A DNA stretch of 64,000 nucleotides. Source: Branchiostoma lanceolatum. Lineage: Eukaryota > Chordata > Leptocardii > Amphioxiformes > Branchiostomatidae. The first letter of the stretch is position 1; each line of letters opens with the position of its first letter. A model generated the notes under the pieces. That model was not told where the DNA came from and ran no database searches. It saw only the letters and a program-made list of their open reading frames with translations. The stretch is taken from positions 39,749,193 to 39,813,192 of the forward strand of contig NC_089723.1 of NCBI RefSeq assembly GCF_035083965.1. The letters run 5' to 3'. Of this stretch, positions 1-12,500 are shown piece after piece. Made by a program: the position numbers and the translations under genes.

Positions 1-157
1 GATTTTATATTCACTGATTATTTTGTCGACACTGTTGTGCAACGACAAGTTATTAGTATGGCTCAATTAAGTATACATTTGTGACAAATATGTTCTGTTC
101 GTATATTTCGTAATATACTTACAACATCAAAAATGTTACCTATATAATAGATCCAAT

Positions 158-560
158 TTAGATTATGAAAGGATTATATTTATTAATTCTTTGGTAATGA
201 CGGGAATATCCATTAAAAACAAACAATACATAACATAACCTGTACTTCAATAAAAACAGGTGCCCACCTGTACTTAACTCGCCGTCTCCTGCTCCGTCTC
301 CTTCTTCCAAGTCCAAGTTCACGTCGCCGTACGCGTCTTTGGCCAGGTCGTCCAGCTGATAATGGTCGAACGTGTCCGACGCGTACTTCCTGACAGGAAT
401 GCTGGCGGTCCAGAAGTACAGCAGTAGCAGCATGGCGCCGAGCAGCAGCACGAACGCCCCGCCCGTCAACATGTCCTGCACGCGCCCGGCGTGGAACTTC
501 AGCCGGAACATGTCGTGAAACTTCAGGCGGAGCATGTCGTGAAACTTCAGGCGGAACAGT
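158..560 (-). CDS. Possible terminal exon of a small single-pass membrane protein (partial, unrecognised)
   Basis: An open frame reads leftward; the in-track ATG is at 535 but the frame stays open upstream to about 560. It encodes a basic N-terminal stretch built from an 8-codon (24-nt) unit repeated about three times (consensus FRLKFHDM), then a strongly hydrophobic segment (roughly residues 26-44, rich in Leu), then an acidic tail (DLEEGDGAGDGE). This looks like a single transmembrane segment with an acidic soluble tail. I do not recognise the family. No convincing splice acceptor is visible on its 5' side. A donor-like CAG|GTGGG lies near 260, so the last 35 or so residues may not be translated. 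It could be a gene fragment or a chance frame. Confidence 0.3.
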
Positions 561-617
561 GTGAATTGTTACAGTCTCTGTTGTTTTTTTATGTTGAACT
601 TCAGATCATATCATATG

Positions 618-855
618 GACGTTCCTGTAGCTCAATTGGTAGCGACTTCACAGTTAGTTGGTGACTGGGAGACCTGGCGGTTCGAATCACGGGAAGGTTA
701 TCCTCAGTTGGAGTTGCACCGTCTTTTGGAAGAGTCGTAAAATGGGGGTCCCGTGTTCGAGGAGGTGCCTCAAGAGAGTTACAATAGCCTCATTACTCAG
801 ATGGGTACCTGCTGGCTGGCTGTAATGATACAACCTGGTGGATTATAACTACAGC
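618..855 (+). mobile_element. tRNA-derived SINE
   Basis: The head carries a pol III A box (TAGCTCAATTGGTAGCG, 628-644) and a B box (GGTTCGAATC, 679-688) at tRNA-like spacing. The tRNA-unrelated body that follows (about 700-770) recurs at 54425-54505. The cloverleaf is not intact, so I call it a SINE and not a tRNA gene. The 3' limit is uncertain. Confidence 0.7.
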
Positions 856-859
856 CGTT

Positions 860-1820
860 GTGCTACACACAGCCCTCCCCACCGTATTGTTATTTACCTG
901 TGCGATTCCGAAGTCACCTGACGAGCAGTCCATCAAGTTTTACCTGTTTGTGACGGGCTGACCTTATCTGTGTTGGGTTGGAGAAGTCGCAGAGAGTTAA
1001 ACTTTTGCTAAAATGTGCTAACGTTAGATGAGATCTATGGCACAATACCATTAACACGTTAACTCATATATAGTGGCTGTAGAAAAAGCATACGTTGCCT
1101 ATATTTAGGGATGTGTTGTTTTGTTTACAAACATGTAGAGAGAGAGCCTGGGGCGGTTGTTATCACTCTAATTGTGCTGTTCCAAATTTATAAAGGTTTG
1201 TCAGTGGCTAATCTGAATAGTTCCAGTGTAATTGCCTCTTAGTTTATTTCACAACACATTGTGTCAACTATTGCCTTGTTTGAACCAGCTTGAAATTGTA
1301 TTAAAACTTTGCGAGTATAAAAATGTAACACGAAGGCCTAGTTTTATGCCCTATGTTGTGATTTTCTGTGGCGCTAATCATGAGAAGACGATGTTGGCAA
1401 TATTTCTATAAAAGTGATTAGATGTCTTTTTATCACCCATTCTTTAGATTTTCCGGACGTTTCATCGGTGCCAGATTGTTATCACCAATATCATCGTTAT
1501 CATTTTGCCATTTAAACAATGTCATGCGGCAACATCAAGTCGATTTGTTGTTTCTTGGATTCACCCGTTTCTTTTTTTTCTTATTCAATAATAAGGACTC
1601 CGTTTAGTGTATGTGTCAACCCCAATAAAGTTTCTATATTTCAAGTACCCAAATTGTTGCTTTGTTGGTAAACTTTTCCCATGTATTTATTGTTTGGAAT
1701 TTTATATTTTTTTTCTACTTGCTCCTGTTGTAGCATGAGGTTCAATCACATGATTTATATTTTGCTCATGAACCCGTTTATTTCCTAAAAAGACGACAAA
1801 ACCAGAATATTACATTAGCC
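860..1820. other. Gene-free stretch upstream of UBE2Q
   Basis: No coding exon is recognised here. A polyadenylation hexamer AATAAA lies at 1624-1629 on the plus strand and could end a transcript entering from the left, but no gene body is visible. Short open frames are AT-rich and do not resemble proteins. Confidence 0.5.
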
Positions 1821-1903
1821 CTGCCTCCCCCTGTTGTCCGCTGTGGACTGTTCCGTGCGTCCTGCGGAATTGTGGGTACTGCGCAGACTCAGTAGTGCCC
1901 AGA

Positions 1904-1915
1904 GCCGCCATCTTG
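1904..1915 (+). promoter_or_regulatory. YY1-type site in the UBE2Q promoter/5'UTR
   Basis: GCCGCCATCTTG is an excellent match to the YY1 motif commonly found just downstream of TATA-less housekeeping promoters. It lies 115-126 nt before the start codon in a GC-rich segment that also contains CTGCGCAGAC (1880s), which resembles half of an NRF1 site. This fits a constitutive TATA-less promoter for the E2 gene. Confidence 0.55.
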
Positions 1916-2012
1916 CAAAAGTCGGGACTGCTACTTTCTCCGTCCCGTCCGAGTCTCACACACAACTATGCGTCTTTCCCCGCACTGAGAACTTTTTCTG
2001 CCCGCCAAAGGA

Positions 2013-2027
2013 CATGCTTCAGAGATA
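2013..2027 (+). promoter_or_regulatory. Five-codon upstream ORF before UBE2Q start
   Basis: ATG CTT CAG AGA TAA ends two bases before the main ATG at 2030. A ribosome initiating here would terminate at the start codon, which may allow reinitiation or dampen translation. Whether the transcript includes this region depends on the true transcription start. Confidence 0.5.
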
Positions 2028-2029
2028 AC

Positions 2030-5000
2030 ATGTCGTGCTTTCAGCAGCTGCGGCAGGAGTTACGCCAGTTGGAGGCTGTGTTCCCGAAGGACCACGAACG
2101 GTTCCGAGTCGAGTCGGCTTCCCTGGACGAAGTGACGTGCATCTTTGTCAGCCCGACTGACGATACCTTCGTCATTCATTGCAATATTAACGTAAGTATC
2201 CTTACCGGTGCCAAAATATCGCCATATTCATCTCCGACTTCGTTTCATAACGATAGAGTCCGGGCATGGTTCGAAACCTGCGCTTAGTTGTACTTTTAGG
2301 CGTCCTGGGAAATTTTTTTGTGTTGTTGCGTCGCGACCTCAAGGCCTCCAAAACAATAACAATTGACTAGAAACAATGAAGGAGGGGGTAGGATTGAGTG
2401 CGGTAATTTTATCATGCAAATAACATGGAAATGTTGTCATTGAAGGACCAACAGCTTGCCATAACGTGATCAAGAGCCTTTGTGTATCCTTGTGGAAAAA
2501 ACGTGCTAGTCTTGCCTTTCTCCGGATATGATTCAAGGTTTCTTATGACATCACCCCAGGTGTGCTTTAACTTAGGAAGAAAAGAGGAACCGGAAATGTC
2601 TGTCTTCATTTTCTTCTGCGTGTGTTTGTCAGACCCGACCCTTTGAAATTGTTTATCACAGACCGTGCCGTGTGAAACAACATAATTTAGCTTGTTTGTG
2701 TGAATATTAACATTTTTCTTGTTGTTAACACTTAACACCTGTGCTTAACATGTTTATCTGGAAAGTGTCAAGAAAATGAACTTGTGACCTTTATAATCAG
2801 AGACATGAAAAAGATTTTGACCAATTGTCCATCGGCCAACAAAGCACTAGCTCTTTTACAGTGTAGTTGTTGTTTTCAATTCAGATGAGATCTTGTGATA
2901 GGAACTAATCTCAGCTAAATATTTTTGATTGAAGTATTATGATTGGAAGCAAATTTGGCAGAAGTTGAATAGGAGGGATGTGCATGTTTAGTCAGCTGTT
3001 CACCTACAAGTGTTATACAAGAGGAAAGCGCAGATATGATACAGTTAGAATGCTGACAATTTTTGCTAAACATCAATCAAATGAATACATATAATATTAC
3101 TAAGTATTACCCGGTATGTGGTGACAGCTTTCTTGCAAGGACTCTTCATGCACATCATTTTATTATAAATTTTTGCAGATGTAGAAATGCCAATGTATCT
3201 GTGATGCAGGCTAGTCAAGAGTGATGTGTTTTTACCATCAGCTGTTATAGCATCTGTCAAAATCAATTTGTTGGAAAGATTCAGGTCCCATACCCTACCA
3301 GTATGTTCTGAATCATGTGGATACTGCGTGTGGAATGGCAAAAGTCTTTTGTTTTGATTTTTGCTCATATCTGTATCTGAAATGCAGTGCACCTAACCTG
3401 TAAAGTCTAACTTGGTTTCACAATTATCCCTGAGTTGCAGCTGAACAGATCTAAACAAAGTCTACTTTCATAATATGCAGGAGTTGTTTGCTAGAATAAG
3501 TACACTCAAAATTAATCAAATCATTCTGTTGGCTCAAAAATTTACATTTCTCTCAAGCAGAAGACAAAAGTGCAAAGTATACAGTAAGCCTGCCATACCA
3601 TTAATTGATTACAGTATGTTATTATGCATGTATGTATGTACATGTAGTAATAGTAGTATCAAACTGGTTTGACACTTCAGTACCAACTGCTGTTATTTGT
3701 TTTATCAAAAGACTAAGGTAAACTTGGCAACTTGCTGACTGTGATTATGTTGGTTCTATACTGCACAGGGGCTTGAAATACTGGCTGCATATATGCACCT
3801 TTATGCATCCAAAATTAAAGCTGTGCACCCAATTTTTTTTACTGTAGATGCACCACGATATTTCTGTAGGGTATGTGATTGACTGTTAAATGTTTTACTC
3901 TAGTTCATAAGCATATTCTTGGCATTTAAGTTTCAGAAGATATAATAAAACATTGGCTGTAATCCTGCTTTTAAACTTTATTTCCATTTCTATTTGAAAC
4001 TTTAATGTTAGGTGTTAAGAATTTGGATTCATTGCAATTTTCTAAAGCTTGAAACTACAGGGGCATGTTTTGTTGACACTATACTTTATTTCATGCTGTG
4101 CACCCAATTTTTTTTCAGTGCACTTATATTTAAAGGTTAGGTGCAAGATAACCTTTCCCAAAAATGAACATTGAGCCTTGTGTATATATGGACAGATGTA
4201 GGTGTGGATCTTATATGTAATGTTATACTATATATATGCACATGTAACGTTATCCTGTATATATGCACATGTAATGTTATACTGTATACTATATATGCAC
4301 ATGTAATGTTATACTGTATATATGCACATGTAATGTTATACTGTATATATTGTGCACATGTAATGTTATAGTGTATGTATGCACATGTAATGTTATACTG
4401 TATAGTATATGTGCACATGCAAATAGAATTCCTGGGGTCGATGGTAGCCGTCTATTCAGCAGTTCTGACATTGGCACTGTCCCACTTTCTGACTCTATCA
4501 ATAGAATATTGAACAGTAGTATCATAGTTCATATTCATATTCCATATATAGCAATATTGTTGAATGCTTTTCCCTTAGTACGTGATTGTTGACAAAAGCA
4601 GGGCACTTGACAACAAGTCCCGATGTACAAATGTGTGAATGTTCATCACTATTATAGAACAACTTGCCGTGAAACATTTGAATGGCAGATGACACAGTAC
4701 TAGTGTTGCAAGAATAATATTTCTCAGCACAAAATTGAAAACGCTGCAGGTCTCGAGATTCATTTCTGGGATAGGAGCACATTTGATGTACCCAGTTTCA
4801 GCCATGCACTAACTGAGTAACTGATCAATGTTTACAATAATTTCTATGACAGGCATTACACTAAGTCATTTCTAAAATGCCAGTGGGAATGCTACTACTG
4901 TCAGCTGGATAAGCCAAACTAGATTTTACAATTACATACAGGACACAAAATACTAACCATATGTGCAGATTAGCTGTGCAGGTAAAATTAAAGTTGTGCA

Positions 5001-8000
5001 GGTACTCGAGTATGGGCATATGTTCCGTGTTTACACGAAAAATGTTAGGTTCATTTTCATGTGCAAGAAAACCTTTTAATTTTTTCCCTTGAATTGAACC
5101 CGCTAATAGTAGGCTTTGCATTTGAAAATTACTTTCATTTGTCAGAAATACATGGAAAAATATAGTTTTCTTGTAATACATTTATGTAGCTATATTCTCA
5201 GCTAAGTGAAGTTTCAAACTCATTTTGTTCTGAAAGTATAACATTTGATTAAAATCACTTGAAATTCACTCACTAGTAATAAACAATGTTTTATTTGCCA
5301 AAATGTAACAAAAGGACTTTAAGAGACTTTTTCTGGTCATCTTTGAAAATAACCTATAAGATCATGAACTCCCATGGGAATCAGCTGATGTGCATATTTT
5401 CAGGCGCAGTTTTTCCTGGTGCAGATTTGTTCCACACTGAAAGCCCCAACCCCCTTTCCAATCTACAGTCAGTTCCAACATGCTGATATATATAATATAG
5501 TGAAAGTACTGTCTTGTACCAGATGACTTCTAATTAGCCAAACAGCTGTAGATCATTAATCAAATTAATCCCCAAAGATTCGTTTATCATGGGTTGTTAG
5601 GCAGATAATTACTGCAATATTGCCATATCTTGTAGTTATTAACAACAATCAGTATTCCCAAATGCACAGTTTGAAGAGAGCTATACTTTTGTAGATATAA
5701 ACAGTTGATAATGGCTTCCCAATTTGTAACACACATATATGTACAACATATTTCTTGAAATTTCAGGAACTGGTTGTCTCCTTCTACGGGGCAATTCTAA
5801 CAGGATTACATTGCACCACAGCGATAAGTGTTATTGCTTACAGATGCAGTTCCAAACGCCACAATTTTCCATCCTAATTTCTCCACGTTTTCAGACGAAA
5901 AGAAAACTACTCTCCTCTTAACATCACAAAACCCACACATTACAGAAAAAAGTGGGATCATTCGTCTTCCACTACCTCGCAAAAAGAAGCCGAACCCAAT
6001 AAGCTAGAACTTAGTGTCAGTAGTTCAGACTAGAGTAGTCCTATGTTATATTGTTCATCATCACTCTTTGTTACGTATACATGTACATGTACTTGCAATT
6101 AGCCTACGGGCAGGAATTTGCAATAAACTTTCATTATTTACATAATTTTACATAAGATCTTGTTCTACCTTGTCACCCTCAGGAGAACTACCCGCATTCC
6201 TCCCCCATGTGGTTCTCGGAGTCGGAGGATCCCGTCGTGTCGGCAGCCATCGAGAACCTGGCAAACGTCTCAGGGGCCTCCAACCTGGTGAGTGAATACA
6301 CCCTGTACTGTTTCACTGTCTCTCTCTTTATTCCATTACACACTTACAATGCACAGAGAACCTGTCCAATGGCTCAGGAGCCTGGTGAGAACTGCTCTCT
6401 ATACTTTTCTTCATTCTATTACACATGTAAAACACACAGTTTAGCAGTGTTCTCGTCAGGGCATTTGAGCGTAGGGGGCCCCTACGCTGTGATTTGGATC
6501 CCCTATGCTGTGATTTTGGCCCCTACGTTGCCGGTATCAACCAGCGTATGGGGGGTTTTCTGTTGTTTTGATGGAAAGGTAAAAAACTTTGAGAGTTTTA
6601 AAGTTCAAAATTTCTAGGGGGAGGATGGCACGGACCCCCCTACATTAGTCCTGCCTGCAGCCCTCATACACCTGTAGCGCTTGCCATGTGGCTTTGCCAC
6701 GCAAAGATGCCCCTATGCTGTAAAAAAATCCTGGTGCGAAAACTGGTTTAGGTATAGTCTGTACAAAACTGTCGTGTCAGCAGCCACCGGGAACCTGTCC
6801 AATGTCTCAGTAGCCTCAAACCTGATGACAAATACACTCTGTACTCTAGACTGGTTTTCTCTTTATAACTTAAGCTGGTTCAAAAAAGTTTTTGAATGCC
6901 TGTCGAACAAGTTCTGTCGGCTACAACTTTAAAGAAATCCTTAATATATATATACTAAAGTCATTTTATGATGAACGGTCCTAACAGAAAACTGTGTAAA
7001 GCCAGATAAAATTGTATGTGTCATTCCTAAATGCAGCGTTGCCATACACCAGTGCGGCTATTTTTGTCTGTAAGACATGGTTTAGGTTTGCGGAGCAGTA
7101 TGGGTAAGGGGGTGAAGTTTGCCGTGTCTGACTTGTTATTATGTTGATTTCAGCTGATTCGTCTGATGAAGCAGCTAGCGACGTCCCTGTGTAACATGTA
7201 CAATGTGCCTGTACACGCAGACATCCTCAAACTGGACGCCCCCATGGAACAGCAGGTAAGGGAAAGGGAACAAAGCTACATAGTCTTCCCTTAAGAAATG
7301 TTTGAAAGCTTCCTTAGGCCAACTATTTTTAGGTATTTTGGGTTCAGAAAGATATCTGTTGTTTTTCGTTTGTCACCATATTGTTGCACTTTTTACATGT
7401 AGTTTACTTTGCGCATATTAGATCTACAACCTACTTGATAGTGGCAAACACATTGACTTTACACACCATGTAACTACTGGTATTTATCGTCCTGTTTAGA
7501 ACGGCGAGGAGTCCTCAGAAAGTGAGGATGATGGGATGGACAGTGACTTGAATGAGGTAAGATGTCAGTGGATGAGAACAGGAGGGCCTGCATTCGAGCA
7601 TAATCAGCCGTTTTGATTCCATATAAATTGTAGCCATACCGCTTAGATTTAACAAAGAGCTTATTAATCAGTGCAAAAATTCTACATATACTAGTGTCAT
7701 TGGTGCTTGAATTTAGCATAGAGCGTTAATAGTACCCCTCATGCAGGCCCAGTTTATGTATGATTTCGGGAAGAAATGTCCTGTTGAAAGAAGTTCAAAT
7801 GATTTGAAAGTGGCATAATGTGTTCCTGAATCACCAATGAAAAAACCTACATTTATGATCATTATAACTTATATCAGGAAGGTGGTATGATTCTAAGAGG
7901 CCTTGGGATCATGGAAACGGCTTGTCATACAGATCTGTTCTAACACAAAACATCTGTCTTACCAACGTCTTCTGTCTTGCTGATGCCTTCTTAAGCATAT

Positions 8001-9551
8001 GTTACGCATCATGCATGCCTTCTATCTTACCCATGTCTTCTGTCTTACCCATGTCTTCTGTCTTACCCATGTCTTCTATCTTACCCATGTCTTCTGTCTT
8101 GCCCATGTCTTCTATCTTACCCATGTCTTCTGTCTTACCCATGTCTTCTGTCTTGCCCATGTCTTCTATCTTACCCATGTCTTCTGTCTTACCCATGTCT
8201 TCTGTCTTACCCATGTCTTCTGTCTTACCCATGTCTTCTGTCTTACCCATGTCTTCTGTCTTGCCCATGTCTTCTATCTTACCCATGTCTTCTGTCTTAC
8301 CCATGTCTTCTGTCTTACCCATGTCTTCTGTCTTACCCATGTCTTCTGTCTTACCCATGTCTTCTATCTTACCGATGTCTTCTGTCTTGCCGATGTCATC
8401 TATCTTATCAATATCTTCTGTCTTACCTTGTCTTCTGTCTTGCCGATGTCTTGTCTTACAAATGCCTTCTGCCTTGCCAATATTTTCTGTCTTGCCGATG
8501 TCTTAGGATGCGGATGAGGACCATTTTGAGATGGACGAGGTCACGTCGGAGAGAGACAAGAAGAAGGAGGAAGATGAAGACATCGACACAGAAAACCTCA
8601 TCGTCCTGGAGAGACTCAAGATGAACCAGCGCAGGGATTACCTGAAGGTACCGCCTGGGCCGGTTGGGTGTTTAGCACAGGGCTGTCTCCACGATTTTTC
8701 CTGGGAAAGAAATTTGCTTATTGGGATGGACAGAAATTTCACCCCGTCTGTCCTATAATCTGAACTTGATGATGATTATGATTTTATTCAGTAAGCAGCT
8801 CGCGGATTATGTTTCAACTTGCTGAAAAATGTTCATCAACTTCAGATTTTTGGGGTGGTATTTTCGTAGTAATTAAATACAATCAGATTTAGCAATCTGT
8901 ACCAATTCTACCAAAGAGCAGACAGCACTTTTGACTTTCATACGATCAAACCTGCCCAATATGACCCCTTTTTGGTCCCTTATTAGATCATTTTCCCATT
9001 GACACATGCATTAAGAAACCTGTCTATACTTAGTCTAGTAACCAGATTTTATCAGTCCCCTGACTAGTCTTCTTGGGTAGTTTTGACTGTATATTAAGAA
9101 ATTTACAGATGGAATCAGTACTTTACCATTTTTGCCACGACTAACCATGCCCCCGTGTGTTCCTCTCCCTGGAGCAGGGAGCCGTGTCAGGCTCGGTCCA
9201 GGCTACAGACAGGCTCATGAAGGAGCTCCGAAATGTCTACAGGTCCGACAGCTTCAAAAGAGGTCAGGAAACATTCAATTTAGTAGTACTGTTAGTTCTG
9301 TGTGTGTGTGTGGAAGTCTGTGCAGGACGGTTTGTATGTATGTGTGTGTGTGTATGTTACAGACAGCCTCATGAAGGAGCTCCGAAACGTCTACAGGTCC
9401 GACAGCTTCAAAAGAGGTCAGGAAACATTAGTACTGTTAGTTCTGTGTGTGTGTGTTTGTGTGTGTGCACGTGCGCTTGTGTGTGTTTCTGTGTGCGTGT
9501 TTGTGGTTGTATCTATGTGTGTGTCTGTATATGTTTGTGGTGTGTGTGTAT

Positions 9552-9589
<38 letters not shown>

Positions 9590-12500
9590 ATGTAAGTGAT
9601 TGTGTGTATGCGTTCGTGTATGTATGTGTATATATCGGTGAAAAATCAATTCTTAAGTCTTGCTCATTTGACTTCTGTACATTTATATCAGATCACTCAA
9701 GCACATGATGGAAACATGTTCTTCTTTTCAGGTATCTACTCCGTTGAACTGGTGAATGACAGTCTTTATGACTGGAATATCAAGCTACAAGGGTGAGTGT
9801 GTATATGTGTACTGCTAGAAACATGTAGCTTGGTTTGTGGTGATCTCTGTGCATCTATGTCAGGCTGATAACATGGAAGGGCTGTACCATGGTCTTCACT
9901 GATCAGTGTGCATCTGTCAGGCCAATAGCATGCTTTCCTAGATTGTTTATAGTTTATTCAGGACAGATAAATAAGAAACATTGGACACAAGTTGTGCACT
10001 TTGGTTACCCTAAACATTCCGAAGTCTGTATCTCTATGTCTGGTATAGCTTCCCTTTGGAGTAACACAGCAGCTTCTTATTAATTAGGAAAGGAACACTA
10101 AGGGCCAATTTACACACAGCTTGTCTAGATATCTGGACTGCAGATATCTGCCAGGCGACAGCTTTTTTCTGTGTCTAAACAGGAATTTTATGGTCTTAAT
10201 GAGGGTTTTTTTAGATGTCGGGAAAATTTCAGCCGACCACTTTGAAGCAGTGACTTAAACCTTTACCCTTTTGTCTGCCCCCCTCCCCAGTGTGGACCCC
10301 GACAGCGCCTTGTATGCCGACCTCATGGTGCTGAAAGAGAAAGAAGGGAGAGATTTCATCCTCCTCAATATGACATTCAAGGTAAGGAAGGGAGAGATTT
10401 CATCCGCCTCAATATGACATTCAAGGTAAGAAGGGAGAGATTTCATCCTCCTCAATATGACATTCAAGGTAAGAAGGGAGAGATTTCATCCTCCTCAATA
10501 TGACATTCAAGGTAAGAAGGGAGAGATTTCATCCTCCTCAATATGACATTCAAGGTAAGAAGGGAGAGATTTCATCATCCTCAATATGACATTCAAGGTA
10601 AGAAGGGAGAGATTTCATCCTCCTCAATATGACATTCAAGGTAAGAAGGGAGAGATTTCATCCTCCTCAATGACATTCAAGATAAGGAAGGGAGAGATTT
10701 TATCCGCCTCAATATGACATTCAAGGTAAGAAGGGAGAGATTTCATCCTCCTCAATATGACATTCAAGGTAAGAAGGGAGAGATTTCATCCTCCTCAATA
10801 TGACATTCAAGGTAAGAAGGGAGAGATTTCATCCTCCTCAATGACATTCAAGAGAAGGAAGGGAGAGATTTCATCCTCCTCAATATGACATTCAAGGTAA
10901 GAAGGGAGAGATTTCATCCGCCTCAATATGACATTCAAGGTAAGAAGGGAGAGATTTCATCCTCCTCAATATGACATTCAAGGTAAGAAGGGAGAGATTT
11001 CATCCTCCTCAATATGACATTCAAGGTAAGAAGGGAGAGATTTCATCCTCCTCAATATGACATTCAAGGTAAGAAGGGAGAGATTTCATCCTCCTCAATA
11101 TGACATTCAAGGTAAGAAGGGAGAGATTTCATCCTCCTTAATATGACATTCAAGGTAAGAAGGGAGAGATTTCATCCTCCTCAATATGACATTCAAGGTA
11201 AGAAGGGAGAGATTTCATCCGCCTCAATATGACATTCAAGGTAAGAAGGGAGAGATTTCATCCTCCTCAATATGACATTCAAGGTAAGAAGGGAGAGATT
11301 TCATCCTCCTCAATATGACATTCAAGGTAAGAAGGGAGAGATTTCATCCTCCTCAATATGACATTCAAGGTAAGAAGGGAGAGATTTCATCCTCCTCAAT
11401 ATGACATTCAAGGTAAGAAGGGAGAGATTTCATCCTCCTCAATATGACATTCAAGGTAAGAAGGGAGAGATTTCATCATCCTCAATATGACATTCAAGGT
11501 AAGAAGGGAGAGATTTCATCCTCCTCAATATGACATTCAAGGTAAGAAGGGAGAGATTTCATCCTCCTCAATGACATTCAAGATAAGGAAGGGAGAGATT
11601 TTATCCGCCTCAATATGACATTCAAGGTAAGAAGGGAGAGATTTCATCCTCCTCAATATGACATTCAAGGTAAGAAGGGAGAGATTTCATCCTCCTCAAT
11701 ATGACATTCAAGGTAAGAAGGGAGAGATTTCATCCTCCTCAATGACATTCAAGAGAAGGAAGGGAGAGATTTCATCCTCCTCAATATGACATTCAAGGTA
11801 AGAAGGGAGAGATTTCATCATCCTCAATATGACATTCAAGGTAAGAAGGGAGAGATTTTATCCTCCTCAATATGACATTCAAGGTAAGAAGGGAGAGATT
11901 TCAGCCTCCTCAATATGACATTCAAGGTAAGAAGGGAGAGATTTCATCCTCCTCAACATGACATTCAAGGTAAGGAAGGGAGAGATTTCATCCTCCTCAA
12001 CATGACATTCAAGGTAAGGAAGGGAGAGATTTCATCCGCCTCAATATGACATTCAAGGTAAGAAGGGAGAGATTTCATCCTCCTCAATATGACATTCAAG
12101 GTAAGAAGGGAGAGATTTCATCCTCCTCAATATGACATTCAAGGTAAGAAGGGAGAGATTTCATCCTCCTCAATATGACATTCAAGGTAAGAAGGGAGAG
12201 ATTTCATCCTCCTCAATATGACATTCAAGGTAAGAAGGGAGAGATTTCATCCTCCTCAATATGACATTCAAGGTAAGAAGGGAGAGATTTCATCATCCTC
12301 AATATGACATTCAAGGTAAGAAGGGAGAGATTTCATCCTCCTCAATATGACATTCAAGGTAAGAAGGGAGAGATTTCATCCTCCTCAATGACATTCAAGA
12401 GAAGGAAGGGAGAGATTTTATCCGCCTCAATATGACATTCAAGGTAAGAAGGGAGAGATTTCATCCTCCTCAATATGACATTCAAGGTAAGAAGGGAGAG

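Noticed and set aside
625..692. tRNA gene
   Set aside because: Good A and B boxes but no intact cloverleaf or acceptor stem, and a SINE body follows that recurs elsewhere.
1422..1607. Small plus-strand gene ending at an AATAAA
   Set aside because: AT-rich, Phe-rich frame with no homology; only the poly(A) hexamer is notable.
7922..8517. Long repetitive proteins (MSSVLP and GKTEDM frames)
   Set aside because: They are the six-frame reading of an 18-bp intronic minisatellite; no splice or start context supports them.
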